Assembly (NCBI RefSeq): GCF_000002425.4
Contig: NC_037253.1
Location: 7,567,311 to 7,631,310 of the forward strand
Source: Physcomitrium patens
Taxonomy: Eukaryota > Streptophyta > Bryopsida > Funariales > Funariaceae
Reading direction: 5' to 3'
DNA: 64,000 bases
Below are positions 1-13,116 of the stretch, one piece after another. The notes below the pieces were generated by a model that ran no database searches, was not told the DNA's origin, and saw only the letters and a list, made by a program, of their open reading frames with translations. Made by a program: the position numbers and the translations under genes. The stretch's first letter is position 1. The number at the start of each line of letters is the position of its first letter.

Positions 1-1
1 T

Positions 2-127
2 CAACGTTCTATACCTAGAGGAACATTATCTGCTATTGCTGCAACTACCACTCTGTATCTTGTTTCTGTTGTAATGTTTGGAGCTGTTGCTTCGCGAAAT
101 GAATTGTTAACTGACAGGTGAACCGTA

Positions 128-169
<42 letters not shown>

Positions 170-359
170 CATGTCTTCTCTTTCCTATCTCGCTCTTGTT
201 GCATTATGTGTATTCAGTTAGAATAATTGTCGAAACGCACTCCTACCTCCACGGACCCTGAATATTTTTTTGCGAAGACATAGTGTAAGGAATTGAACCA
301 TTCACCGAAGCTTTGTTTGTTTTGTTTTGTTTTGTTTGTTTGTTTGTTTGTTTGTTTTT

Positions 360-391
<32 letters not shown>

Positions 392-3269
392 TTTTTTTTT
401 CAGACCTCAAAGTATGCTCCAGAGATTTTCAAGATCCCTTCCTTTCAAATTCTAATTCGTGTTTTTTTTTTTTTTTTTTTGTCTCTAGGTTATTGACTGC
501 AACAATTGCATGGCCAGTTCCATGGGTTGTCCAAGTTGCAATTGTTCTTTCTACACTTGGGGCAGCTCTACAGAGTCTGACTGGAGCTCCTCGACTGCTT
601 GCTGCGATTGCCAATGATGACATCATCCCTGTGCTGAAGTATTTCAAAGCGTCTGATGATGAGGAGCCTTATTATGCAATGATATTCACCATGTTCATTT
701 GCGCTGGCTGTGTCGTCCTCGGCAATTTAGATCTTATCAGTCCTGTTACTACCATGTTTTTCCTGCTTTGCTATGGGGGAGTTAATTTGTCGTGTTTCCT
801 CTTGGACTTACTTGATGCACCTAGTTGGCGACCTAGATTCAAATTCCATCATTGGAGTCTTTCACTTCTGGGTGCTCTTATATGTATCGGTAAGTTATCC
901 GACTTTTCTTCTATTTTTTACATTACGCTCTCCATGTTCTTTGGTCCTTCATTTACATCTACAAAATATCAAGAATCCTACTCAATATCTCCATTCACTT
1001 CATTCAGAATGATGCTGTGATTTCTTGTTCAAATTTGATACCTCATCATGTAATTGTCAGTCACTGGTTCTGTCTGAGGTTATCAATTCATGGATCTTGG
1101 ACCCCTTATGCTTCATTTCCCTCATTCCTTGTTTGCAATCACGCAGTTATAATGTTCATGATATCTTGGGTATTCACAATAGTCGCTGTAGCACTTGCCG
1201 CGCTGCTGTATTGGTATGTCAGTATCAAGGGCAAAGGTGGTGACTGGGGAGACGGCTTCAAAAGTGCCTACTTTCAACTTGCGTTGCGTAGTCTCCGGTC
1301 GCTAGGAGGTACTCAGTTATTGTGTATCCGATATTTTCTTAGCCGAGAACACTTTGTTGCCTTTCACTTTTCATCGATTGTGTGCTCGTAATGCCAATTA
1401 TCTAGCAAGTGAGTTAGTGGTTCTGGTTGTTTTGCGTAATGATATAAGTTTCAATTGCCACACTTGTCGTCTTATTATCTCTAACCCCATGTGTGCTATC
1501 ATTCATCGCTTTCTCTCTGCTGGTATCTAATGCAGCCACACCAGTGCATCCTAAAAATTGGTATCCAATTCCTCTCATCTTCTGTAAGCCTTGGGGTATT
1601 CTGCCCAATGATGTACCATGTCACCCCAAGCTGGCTGATTTCGCTAACTGCATGAAGAAAAAGGGGCGTGGTATGTCCATATTTGCGTCAATTCTAGAGG
1701 GAGACTACGAGGAGAAAGCGGAGGAAAGTCGAGTGGTATTATCCCGATTCCTTGAAGTGAAGTTTACGATATCTTTAATTACTGTTGTACAGATCAAGTT
1801 GCATGAGTTTACTAAATAAGAGACTTGGTACTATGCTCATCAGCGATTGAGAATGCATATGTTTACATTGGCTTTTGTAATGCGTAGAAAGTGGAATAAT
1901 GCGTTGTGAATGAATTAGAATATTACCTAGGTCAATGTTGCTATTGCTATTTGTGATCATTTGGATTATTAATTCGTGACAAATATTGCTTCTCCTGTGA
2001 CAGGCTTGCCAACTTCTTTCCACTTACATCGATCACAAGAAATGTGAGGGAGTTGCTGAGGTTATTGTGGCTCACAACATTATTGAGGGGTTCCGCATTA
2101 TTGTTCAAGCCATGGGGCTTGCAAATTTGAAGCCCAATATTGTGTGTATGCGCCATCCTGAGATATGGAGGGACCATAGAAGCAGCAATATTCCAGAGAA
2201 CTTTGTCAACATTATTAACGATTGCTCATTGTCTAACAAAGCAGTTGTTATAGTCAAAGGTCTGGATGAATGGCCTGGAGAGTTCCAAAAACATTACGGA
2301 ACTATTGACCTTTACTGGATTGTTCGTGATGGTGGTCTTATGCTGCTTCTATCCCAGTTACTTCGTGCTAAAGATTGCTTTGAGAGCTGTAAGATTCAGG
2401 TGAGTTTCAACTGCTTTTCTGTGCTGTAGTAATCAATCCTTTAAAATCTACGCTCTTCGTTGCTGATTGAGCAAATAGCAGGCCAATATTTAGCTGACCA
2501 ACAAAATCATTAAGACTCACTAAAACCCTGTTGACAGGTGTTCTGCATTGCTGAAGAGGATAGTGAAGCGGATGAACTGAAAGCAGATGTGAGAAAGTTT
2601 TTGCACGATTTGCGTATGCAAGCTGACGTTATCATAGTGACAATGAAGTCTTGGAAAGATCACCAACAAGATGCCCAAGTTGCTGAATCATCAGGACGGG
2701 ATAATGCCATGGAAAGCTTCTCTAAGGCTCGCAAGAGGATATCTCAGCATAATGCTGAATCCTTAAAGAAGGCTGGAAGCAGCAGCAATAACCCCTCTCA
2801 TCCAGCCATAGATACGATTGATGAACAGCAGGTGAATGCGATTGCCTTTCCTACTTTGATATTGTTTTTCTTCTCAAGTGCAATTTTATTAGTCGTGTTG
2901 CAGGCATTGATTGACAAATATTATAGCCTTTCTCTTTGTTAAGTTGAAAGCAGGCCCTGGCTTCACGCATTTGCACTAAGGTCAAGCGGGTAGATTCTAT
3001 CGGAAGTTGATTCCCTGCTAATTTTTCATGGCTAAAAATTGTGCTGCTTTGGACAGGTGAATAAATTTTTGTACACGTGCTTGAAACTGAACTCGATTAT
3101 CATGCGTTATTCAGTATCTGCAGCTGTTGTTCTGGTCAGTCTGCCTCCCCCTCCCCCGTATCATCCCCCGTATTGTTACATGGAGTACATTGATCTTCTT
3201 GTTGCGAGCATCCCCAGACTGCTTATGGTCCGTGGGTACAGCCGAGATGTCGTAACTATCTTCACCTGA
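2..3269 (+). CDS. CCC1: Cation-chloride cotransporter (SLC12/CCC family), 3' part
   Basis: Electroneutral K+/Na+/Cl- symporter of the plant CCC family; plant members act in endomembranes and the plasma membrane in ion homeostasis. The 5' end lies off the window. Seven exons give one continuous frame of 593 codons: 2-117, 489-889, 1147-1308, 1536-1735, 2004-2399, 2538-2831 and 3057-3269, all with GT-AG borders and matching phases. Recognisable family strings are LTGAPRLLAAIANDDI, GVNLSCFLLDLLDAPSWRP, GDWGDGFKSAYFQLALRSL, HPKNWYPIPL, CHPKLADFANCMKKKGRGM, YGTIDLYWIVRDGGLMLLL and the C-terminal RGYSRDVVT before TGA at 3267. Exons 1-3 carry the last membrane segments; exon 4 onward is the long cytosolic C-terminal domain. 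The gene looks intact. The first intron is unusually rich in T and G tracts. The family call is secure; the symbol is by similarity to Arabidopsis CCC1. Confidence 0.95.
131..480 (+). repeat. Poly-T and TTTTG/TTTG simple-sequence tracts in CCC intron
   Basis: One intron of the cotransporter gene holds a run of 34 T (131-164), a TTTTG/TTTG array (about 311-395) and a further T run ending near 480, just before the acceptor AG at 487-488. The last run doubles as a very long polypyrimidine tract. Length here is prone to assembly and sequencing error. Confidence 0.9.
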
Positions 3270-5556
3270 AGTTAGCAGTAAACGCCCCAGCTCGCCACTT
3301 AGCTAACTTCTCCTTGTGGATCCACCACTTCGGATTTGGTGCAATTGAGGTTATTAGCTTGGCAAGGTCGACTAGTATAGATGGATCTCACATTTCGGTT
3401 GCAATCATTAAAAGACCTTCTCAGAATTCAAATTCTAGGCGTACATGTGGACTGTTCTCGCATTCACTAGGTGTACTGGCTCGTGTATAGCCATCGACCA
3501 TTGTGAGGTGCAGTAATTTAATTTTTCTCTCCAGTGCTACTGAAAAGAACCACATGGGAAGTTCATGACAGATCTTCCTGTTACAAAGTCGGAGGATCTC
3601 CCACCCTGGTCCTGTTTTAAATGGTTTACAGAGCGAGCGAGTTTACGAATCTTTTAGCATCAATGTTTTGATTTGAAAAGCTCCTTCATGATTTTGTTCT
3701 AACTTGTTAATCATTCTATAGACGCACTATTTGGACAGGAGCTGGTTATGTTCATGAAGTTTTTAATTGGCAACGTTTTACTATTTTTTCTAATATATTA
3801 TCCTTAGTTTTCACCAGTATTCATCAGAGCATTGAGATGGGGTAAAAATATTATGCTGCTTTGTTGTTTGAATGATTGTTGTAAATGTGTGATGTATGTG
3901 AATCTGTCACTCGTTGTACAATTTATTACGAATTATAAACTATAGGTGCTGTAAATGAACAACAGCTGCTGTTATATTATAGTGCATGTGAGCCATTCAT
4001 AGACATCAGTACAAGTCCTTTTTAGTGGGCGCAGTGATAGTGCATGAAATGGTAGACATCCTTCTGGCTCTGGAATTTGGATTTGGGGAGTTGAATGAAA
4101 TGGTTACCCAATTGGGTTGAGGCAATTACTCTGAAAGTTGGTGTCGAACTTGAATAAAGAAAATAATATTGCAATGGTGGGTGTTTTGTGAACATATGCC
4201 TATTTAACCGCATGAATTTGTGGGGTTGGGACCGTTGGTCGGGGTGTGAGTGGGATCTCATTTCTTTCGGCATTTTGGCTACGATCAACTGTTACGTGTT
4301 CATTTCCGTGAAATTCTATGTATATTTGTCATCGACCCTAACGTTACCAGTTTAGTCTTTTATGGTGCATGTAGCCTGGTTCCTGGTTCCGCAAATCTTG
4401 CGCTGCCTCCTTGACCAGAATTGTCCTCTCTCCTTCCCAGAGAAATGTCGTAGCGTGGAAGTATCACTATTCTCCCTCGCTCGGCCTTCCCATTACTCAA
4501 CAACTTGATCGCGAACCAAACCAACAGGTGCACCAGGGATCCACTCTCACAACATATGACATGGATTTGTCAAACTAGAATTACTGAGAGCATTGGCAGT
4601 TATTTTGGTAACAGCGTTAAACCCCCGATGCTCCTGCACAGTAGTGTAAAAGATATCTCTCGTAGAATAGATACGCAACAATTTCGAATGCTCCCACATT
4701 AAACAATTAGGAGAAATGCTTTCTTGTAGTTCTAGGTCACGACACGATTTGGTTACCTCCTATTCCTTGCCCTAATACTCGCACCACCTCAGAAAAGTTA
4801 TTGTAAGGTCGGCGGAATTGCAGCCAGAGCTTTCTCACTCTCAGCATTGCTCAGCACCAGCCCATTGGACGGATCGCAAAGGACAGAAATCTACACGTGT
4901 TTGCAAATAATTTCTTCCAGGTCCCTTCCTCTCGCAGTTATCAACATCGAATGTCCAAAGTGGAAAAAGAAACGAAGCTTTGATTACAGCACAAATGCAT
5001 GAAGGCAATAACATTGAGGGTGCAACAAGCATGCACGGAAGTCGATGAACACATGACCCATCGTATCTCACCAGGTTCTCAAAACAGGCTTTTATATGTT
5101 GTATCAGTTGAACTATCAATATTCGGAAGACAAGTAATGTTTATGTTGCTATCTGATCGCATTTGTAGGTAGTAGGCTCCTGCAAACATCGGCATCGCCG
5201 ACCATTCGAGAGCATCAGCGCCATGCAACTTGAGCAGGATCATATAATATCCGCAGTAGAAAAGGTCACGGTAACAGGAGGAGGCAGCCCAAGAGCGCCC
5301 CATTAAGACCCTATAAGCGGGGAGGTTTCCGTGGAGATCATCCGACCTATACATATCCTATCCAAAGTTTCACGAACAATTTTTAGCTGAATTGACTTGT
5401 TTTATGCTTTGTGCGAGTTTCGCTTGAGATTATGGGTTTTAGCGAGGCGTGCGTTTTCAGAATGAGAATTTGTGGAGAGCAATCAGAGGTCAGGAAGGTC
5501 TGTCAACAGTGAGGGTTTGGAGTCTTTCCGCAAACTGGAGCTCGTCCTCGGTAGTC
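3270..5556. other. 3' UTR of CCC gene and intergenic DNA
   Basis: The first several hundred bases after the CCC stop are probably its 3' UTR (AT-rich, without long frames). From about 4.0 to 5.5 kb there are only short frames on both strands with no recognisable protein. The last few hundred bases probably hold the promoter and leader of the downstream GTPase gene. I see no RNA gene or mobile element. Confidence 0.6.
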
Positions 5557-8500
5557 ATGAAGGTTGCAATGCAGTATCTGGTTCCGCATGTTATTGTGTT
5601 TACAAGTGGAATCACCAAATGCTGCACATCCTCCCGACTACGCCCTCTCCATGCTTTGTGTAAAACTCCTAGTTCATCGTTCCTGGTAACCAGAGATTTA
5701 CGCTGGGCTTGCAATTCAGTGTCAGGTATGAAAACGCTTTGGAGTGCATCAGGTTGAGATGTACATACTTCCGTTTCGTCAATTTTGTAGAATACAAAGG
5801 AATTTCTTAGGCAGTTTGAGGGGGGGGGGGGGGGGGGGGGAGGTAAAAAAAAAGGGGGGGCCTTTTAATGGCTTGTGAATCTTTAGTAAGGAGTTGTGAT
5901 TTTCCAGGTTGTGAGGGAAGTGCAGTGCCTCGTTATACAAGGGTTCGTAGCTTCTCTTTGGATCAGCTGCGACTAGTCACATCCCAAAGCGTAACTATCG
6001 ATGAAGCCCCTGAGGTGCAGATAACGGGTGATGGCTTTTCCGCGGCCGACGAGCAGCCGCAATCAAGTATCGATTCTGAGTCAAAACCCAAGGTTCCCAT
6101 CTCCTATCTTACTCCACGAGGGGGGGATGGGATATAGTTACTTAAATTTGCGAATTCAATTGGGGGACCAAAAGAATTCCTCTTCGCTAAGCCGAGGGTA
6201 CTGGAAAAGGAATGGTTTCAAAACGTGGTATTGGTTTGAAACAGATTGCTGTGAAACGAAGGGACATCGGTGCTTTCCAGCAACTTCCAGTAGTTTCCCC
6301 AGGAATTGAAATTCTGGGAACTGCATTGAGGCGGACGAAGATGATCAAACCCACGAAAGGTTTTTTGGCTCAACTTTGTCTGTTTCGTTCTTGACTACAT
6401 TCTGGGGAGCTGGTAGTTATTTTTGCCGCTCGTCTGGGTCAAGGGTTTAGGGTTTAACGAAGCGGTTTTTGCTTCAGTGGTCTGGCTCGCGTTTATTCCT
6501 CTCCATATTCTATAGCATTTGAGAGTTTGCAACTTGTAGCAATTTGTGATGAGTGCGTCCTTAACCAGGAATACAGAATGCTGCCAAACGGGAGCGGAAT
6601 CGGGGAGCCAAGCAGTTAGATGCTCTAACTAAGGTGAGGATTTTTTCTTTTAAACAAATAAATATCTTTAGATTTTTCAAAGCTTTTTCTACACTGTGTG
6701 TTGCAGTTGTGGAACCACACCTCGGAGCTGATTTGGTGTAACTAACTCTCTTTGCAGGAGCTGACTATTCCTCTGAAAGGGTACGTGAAGAATTTTCCAG
6801 AGTGCCAGCAGCTACATCCTTATGAACAATCGCTTCTTGAGCTCACACTTGGGCCAGGCACTTATGAAGAGGTTGTTGACCTTATTCGACTTTATATTCT
6901 ATATTATACAGTCTATAATGCTAGATATGCTCGATAGTTACGTACTGTAGCTGTGAATGGATATAGCATCACGAGTTAGGTACAAGATGATTGCTTAATA
7001 AACATTAGTCTGGCGGTTCGTATGAATTACCTATTGCTTCACCAAGTATTTTCGGAGCTTTGATAGAGTTCACCTGCTTTGATTAGGTGCTGGACAGCTC
7101 TAGCCTGTTATGTAGGAGTAGGTCCTGGTTGATGACAGCAAGTATCTTGTCCTTTATGCAATGCCGAATGTCATTTAACTCTAGCTGCCCTTTCTTCATT
7201 TTTGACACCTATTTATATGGCCTTCGTAGTGACCTAGATCATGATCTCAGATTCTTTGTATGAAATGATTTATATCTATTGGTGATCTTGAGTCGCGATA
7301 TTGGATGTCCAATTTCTTACGAGGGTTAGATTGTTTTCGTGCTCTAGACTTTACGACGGGTTGATCTCTTGCGCAAGAGGATACTCGATTACGGGAAGAA
7401 TTGTGCTTCTCTTTGCGCTAAGGTATGTATGGTTTCGACACCATTTGTAGGTTAATGAAGGATATACCGTTCATGTGCATACTTGAGATATGTCGATTCG
7501 ATTCGTTATGTAGTGATGAATTCATATTTTAATGCTGCTAAAGACGTGTCGTTGTTTGTGCTCTTCCTTGCAGTCAACCAGCAAACGTGAGGCTGAAGAG
7601 CGGTTGGAAGAGGTATGACTTAAAATCAAGTGCTTATATCGTCTGCTACATATTTCTTTTCATTACATTCTGTGAGTGAAGTCAAACTCTTGCCCACGGT
7701 ATCCAAACGCAGCAAGAAAGTTCGATTCAAACTTGCGTTGTTGATTCTTTTGGAGTGACTTGTTCAAGTGCAACCTTATGCAACAGGGAATTACAAAGCT
7801 TGAAGACATGTTCAAGAGGCATGGGAAGGCCGTTGATGACTTAAAGGAGATTGCAAAGGTTTTTCTTTCGCTTGCCTGCCAACTTCGTTATAAACATCCA
7901 TATCTGGGTTATTCCGTTACCCTGTGTACATTTTACAGGTCATGGGCAATGTTCTTACGAGCGATTACATCAGATTCATAACGACAAAATAGTGATGCTG
8001 TACTTTTTCATTTATTCATTTTTTAAAATTTTTCTGAATGCACTTCTTGGTATTGTGCTTATTGACTGTTTGGGCTATGCTAAATTCTGCTGCTAGGTCT
8101 TAAGAGCAATGCCTGTAGTGCATCCTCGCACACCTACAGTATGCCTTGTTGGAGCTCCTAATGTTGGCAAGTCATCACTTGTACGAATACTTTCGTCTGG
8201 TAAACCAGAGGTACAGCTTTAGCTCTTAGAAACTTATGTTGTGCTTAATTGAAAGACTAAACTCAAGTCATATGTTTAACCTACGGTGCACTATTTTCCC
8301 CCTAACATGTTGATGTTTCAATGGAAGTTTCTGGTTATATTTCATAGAGAACCTGGCTACTACAATACAAGCAATCTGATTTCCTTGTTGCCATACTCTA
8401 GTTGCCTGGCTCAAGTTAAAAGCAGTTATGGTGGTTTTCAGGTTTGCAATTATCCATTCACAACAAGAGGCATATCCATGGGCCATTTTTTTGTAGATTC

Positions 8501-9779
8501 TGTTCGTTATCAGGTATGTGTATCTGCAAGTAGTGAGTTTGCCTTGTATCTTAAATGGTGGTACTGCTAAAGTTTATCTTCGTGTTTTCTTTGGCCAGTG
8601 CATGTTGCCGCACAGTGAAATTTTTTTTGTCATTTTTGTACGCATAAGTCTTGCTTGACGTAAATAGAAGCTTTATTATCAGGTACTTCTGTTGAAGAAA
8701 CTCTTTTTGAAGCACCGCTACTACAAATACTTGAACTAACAAAAAAAAAAAATCGTTGCTGTCATCACAGGTGACTGATACTCCGGGGATATTGAACCGC
8801 CCTGATGGTAATAGTTTGTAAAGATTATACGTTAAGAAATTAGTGGTCTTTCGGTTAAATATTGATATGGAAATTATTTGTTTAGTTACAGAAAGTCCCG
8901 AGCAGATGGTAGTGCTTTTGAGTGCATTTTTATGAAAGTGATTGCAAGACTCAAGCTTACACAAGGGTTGTCAACAGATGAAAGGAACAACATCGAGAAG
9001 TTGACACTTGCTGCCCTAGCGCATCTACCAACAGCTGTTCTTTATGTCCACGATTTGACTGGCGAATGTGGTACAACGGTCTCTGACCAGGTACAAGTTT
9101 GTCGATACGAGAAATGATTATCAATATGTCCATTATATGTCTTGATTTCGTGTCTTTGGTGCATCTGATCGCCCGACCCAAGTTCTGAGATCGCCACTAA
9201 TTCTTCTTTGCCTCATTGGTTTGTTCACAGTTCTCGATATACAAGCACATTAAAGGACTGTTTCCTGAACGTCCATGGTTGGATGTTGTCTCCAAAGCCG
9301 ATCTGTTGGAAACTCCTCCAGCACACATCCCTGCCTTGGAGGCAGAGGCATATGTGTTGGTGGGTCCTGCTGGTGCCCTAAGAGTGTCCACGCAAACAGA
9401 GCATGGCCTTGATGAGGTACATCCTACGCTAGCTCAGGGCTAGTTTTTTTTTTTTTTCTTCTCCAGTTAGTCGCAATCGAGTTATATGTTAAGTTTTTGT
9501 TCACATTATTACCTTTCTACATTCTAATTTTCCAAAATCATGAAACACCAATGACTAATCAACATATTGTTCCAGCGCTAATTATTACCTTCTCACGTAA
9601 TCATGGTGCTTGTGCAGCTGGTGCGAAGAGTCCACGCTCTCCTTTCTGCACACTCAAAAACGCTTCGTGATGAAGCTGGTGAAACCCTACCTCAGAAGAT
9701 GTCTACATCTTCTCCTTCCGACAAAGACCCAGCAACGCCTTTCTATTTTCCAGCATGGCCACATGCTCAAAATTCATAA
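5557..9779 (+). CDS. NOG1/Obg-like GTPase, probable plastid form (PDE318-like)
   Basis: Fourteen exons give one frame of 521 codons: 5557-5725, 5908-6092, 6197-6359, 6569-6633, 6758-6871, 7348-7422, 7574-7612, 7787-7858, 8097-8210, 8442-8513, 8771-8807, 8978-9090, 9231-9416, 9618-9779. Phases agree throughout. The first 60 residues are rich in Ser, Thr and Arg with few acids, as in a chloroplast transit peptide. Then come the NOG1-type helical region (NAAKRERNRGAKQLDAL, HPYEQSLLELTLG), G1 GAPNVGKSS, switch region NYPFTTRGI, G3 DTPG, the string THLPTAVLYVHDLTGECG with Ala-His in place of Thr-His, and a G4-like SKAD instead of NKxD. It resembles Arabidopsis PDE318 (pigment defective), a NOG1-related GTPase; a role in plastid ribosome assembly is inferred from the family. 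The start and the exon 2/3 junction (acceptor GAG at 6194-6196) are the least certain points. Confidence 0.88.
5820..5840 (+). repeat. Poly-G tract in intron
   Basis: A run of 21 G inside the first intron of the PDE318-like gene, followed by short A and G runs. On the transcript this is a strong G-quadruplex candidate. The exact length may be unreliable. Confidence 0.9.
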
Positions 9780-10554
9780 ACGTAGTAATTCTTTAGTAAT
9801 TTCTTTTGGTTGGTGAAGAGCCATTATCAAGGTTTGTTCACATTTTTCAGGCATATGGATAGTATAATGCTCTATGATCTTATAATCATCCATTGTTTTA
9901 GCAGTAGGACTTTATTCAATGATTGGAATACATCATAGAGAAAGCAGTGTCCATCTTGAGAGATAGATAGACTGTTTTGATGAAAATGCCGAGTCATTGT
10001 TTTATGTGGTGTTGATAGTTGGGCTGTTAATTTTAATACAAGCAACGTGAAGGTTCTGTTGTTTATACATTAAGGAAATCTTTGAAGTCACAAAAGTAGT
10101 TGTAGACATAAAAACATGAAGCATTGTATTCTTATTAATGTTTAAATTTAAGAGTATTATTATAATTTTTAGTTTAATTTTGAAAAAATGTTAATTTAAG
10201 GAAGTTTTCATATTACGAATTTGAGTAGATTGTTTGTCAAATAAAGTGCATAGAATTGACAAACTTCAGTTTTAACAATTGTGTTGTAAAATCACAAAAG
10301 AATCAATCTATAAATTTAGAACTTTATTTGCATGTTTTTAAGAAAATACTTTGTTAATAAAATATAAAGCATTCTTTATGTTTAGGGAATAAGATTAGAG
10401 GTGACAACTTTAAATTTATACATTGGTTGAAATTAAAAAGCTTAAAAAAGGAATTTATGAATAGGGAAATAAAATTAAAATAATTAGAAATAGTAGTATA
10501 ATTTTTTTTTACTAACTTTATCTATTGATAGTATATACAATTGTTTTAAAAAAA
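9780..10554. other. 3' UTR then AT-rich DNA, no gene seen
   Basis: About 100-200 bases are probably the 3' UTR of the GTPase gene. The rest is strongly AT-rich with no reading frame of note, and composition changes abruptly here from genic to repeat-type DNA. Confidence 0.6.
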
Positions 10555-11950
10555 TTGTTGATGAAGAATGAATCAAACTACTTTTTTGACTTTAACAACT
10601 AATTGCTCTATAACTATAATAAGAGCGATTTTTATTATTAGAAGTAGCAACAATCATAGGTATGGCAATTATGACCCTTCTTATAACACTTTTTGTAAAG
10701 AAGTTGGTCTTTAGGATCAACCTCCTCTTGGCTACACAAACAGATCTTGCACAAGGAACTTGCTTGTCTACTTTTGTAAGGTAGGAGAGTGATATCATTT
10801 GCATTGAATAAGTTAGCATCTATAGATACTACAACATCAATATAAACATGATAGAGTGTGCTTGTTAAGTATGTAAAATGAAGAAATGAATTGATACTTT
10901 TACGTGACTTCATTGTTCTTGCACATGTATGTATGTAGAAGATTTGGTATTGCTTAGAGTATTTGTAAGAACAAGTTTGATATGCAAGGTCAATACTACT
11001 GAAGGTTCCAATGGTGAAGCTTTGGATTTCAAAGATATATGTGTCCATTTAAATCACTTGGCATGTCCGGCCTTCCATAGCCCTCTTCTATAGTTCATTG
11101 GTTATAGAGCATGGTGGATCACATTTGATCTAGGCATACTCATTATGGCATTTAAAAAGAGCAAGGCACTAATCTCGCAAACAAGTTAGATGAATGAATA
11201 GGACAATTCAGTGTGGCGTGCATTAAGAATCTAAGCATTTGTTGCTTCTACCATATTTGATGTGAGTACTATAAAGCATGAGATTTTTGTGTAATTGAGA
11301 GTCTAAGTATTGGATGGGATCCTTCTCAAGTATGTGTGCATTTCATAATGCATCTTATTAATCTCTATGATAGCAACCTAGTATGCATTTGTTGTCAATG
11401 CTTTTATAAGCGTCCAAATCTTGCCATTAAGTTTTGCTTTAAACTTCTTATTGATGTTCTTTTTAATGTATTAAGTGCAAGCTACATGTACCATATTTAG
11501 AAGCTTTATGGCCTTTCTATGCTCTATTCTTTAATAATACCAAGGAACAATATGTCAATTTGTCTTTTCATTGTTTTGATGTTCTAAGCTTATGCTATTA
11601 CCTATTTTTAATTTTCAATATACCTTTTTACAATTGCCAATTGCAATCATGGTGAGAAAATTTAGAAACAACATTGCATGTACAACTTGCTCATAGAACC
11701 ATGTCCAATTTTTGGTATTTTTTATTAATACAATACAAATAATAGTAGAGATAAGCTAGTCTTTTCCACTGATGCCACTAAATTCTTCATAGGTGGCTTT
11801 TGAATGGATCACATTAACTATGATTATTAAACAATAATGTATAATAACAATCTTCTATGTGGAAGGTAAAAAAATGCCTAATAAAAGTACCTATAGTTGA
11901 TTATGTTGACCATTGTAGAACTCCCAATGTATTCAATCTATTGTTGGACA
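10555..11950 (-). mobile_element. Decayed Mutator-like (MULE) transposase, C-terminal half
   Basis: Reading the minus strand from about 11,900 down, translated strings follow the order of plant MULE transposases: a piece of the catalytic core with NWTWFYEQVVHAM (about 11.7 kb), a region resembling the W-x-L-x-x-IP and TSNMVEAxNxWILxAR motifs (about 11.2-11.3 kb), a SWIM-like cysteine region (about 10.9-11.0 kb), and a terminal zinc knuckle CYKKGHNCHTYDC (about 10.66 kb). The last 136 codons (10,638-11,048) are open; upstream the frame is broken by many stops and shifts. No terminal inverted repeats or target duplication were recognised. The family call rests on motif order, not on a database match. 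Confidence 0.6.
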
Positions 11951-12469
11951 AGTAGCTCAACTATTTTTTGAAATCCAAGGTTTTAGTCAACAACATAGTA
12001 TATTTGATGGACTTCTTGGTTTCTCTAAAATTCCATATACATTATTTTTGCTCCTACTTATATGCTTTACGGTTAAAAATATCATGTAGTTGTGAAGCTT
12101 AGATCTCATATGCTAAACGTGTAATAAATTTTATATGGATAAGTTCTTCAAGTCTAAATAACTACAAGAATATGTGGGAGTTTTCATTGTACAGAATAAA
12201 TATGATTACGTAAAATAAGCCATCTTTGTGTCAGTTCATAGAAATAAGGAAGATGCATCAAAGGCCATCATTTGATATAAATAGGCAGATTACAAGCATA
12301 TGTTTTTTTATTTTATTGTTCTAAACTGATGTTAAGTAAATGTTCTTAGAGAATAAAAGTCCAATGTTTTGTGGAACTCCTTTGTTGTAAAAAATATGAT
12401 ACCAGTATTAACAACTCCATTCATAAAGACTAAAGAATAAAGAATAAAATCAATAAAGATTAAGACCAA

Positions 12470-12895
12470 TAAAGAACAAAACAATGATAGTTGGATACTT
12501 CCAACAATACCAAATCTCTTGTATCTAAGTATGTGCATAAGCAATGAAGTTGTAGAAAAGTGACAATTTGTTTTTTTATTCCTTGTACTTAATCAGTACA
12601 CTTTGTTAGATCTATGTTGGTATTCTAATGATTGTAGATGTGGAAAAATTCAATGTAGATGGTACTACTCTTTTATCTTGCAAAATTAGACAAGCAGACC
12701 ACCCTTGCAAGATTAGTATTTGTAACTGAGGAGAAGTTGATCCTAAAGACTAGCTCACTTATAGAAAGAGTTATAAGAATGGTTGCAATTGCTATACTTG
12801 AGATTATTGCCACCATTAATAATAATAATTGTTTTTATTATAGTTGTAGATTAATTAGTTTTTAAAGTGAAAAAAGTGGTGTGTTGGATTGTTCA
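12470..12895 (+). mobile_element. Second MULE transposase end, opposite orientation
   Basis: This stretch is a diverged inverted copy of 10,555 to about 10,990. Both arms carry the block around GAxGTTGATCCTAAAGAC and the AATAATAAxAAT string followed by TTATTATAG. Translation on the plus strand gives remnants of the same C-terminal zinc-knuckle region, with stops and frame changes. Either two MULE copies inserted tail-outwards, or an inverted duplication made a fold-back structure of about 2.3 kb. Confidence 0.6.
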
Positions 12896-13074
12896 AAAGA
12901 AAATCTTTTTTCTAGACTATTATAAATATTGTCAATAAATAAAGCAAACAAGCAAAAAAAAAAAAAAAAAAAATGTTCCTCTATTTTTAATTATTTTAAT
13001 TTTATTCTCCTACTTATAAATACCTTCAAATTTGTTCTTGTATTTGGATATCATTCTAGTTTAAAAGCTATAAT

Positions 13075-13077
<3 letters not shown>

Positions 13078-13107
<30 letters not shown>
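13078..13107 (+). repeat. (AT)n microsatellite
   Basis: About 15 uninterrupted AT units. Confidence 0.95.

Positions 13108-13116
<9 letters not shown>

Noticed and set aside
429-647. 72-codon minus-strand frame over a CCC exon
   Set aside because: Shadow of the cotransporter exon with no independent signal.
313-1020. 235-codon frame at the left edge on the plus strand
   Set aside because: It joins T-rich intron sequence to a true exon of the cotransporter. The codons before 489 are simple repeat, and the end reads past the donor at 890.
8551-8964. 137-codon minus-strand frame
   Set aside because: Covers introns and an exon of the GTPase gene on the opposite strand; composition is that of intron sequence.
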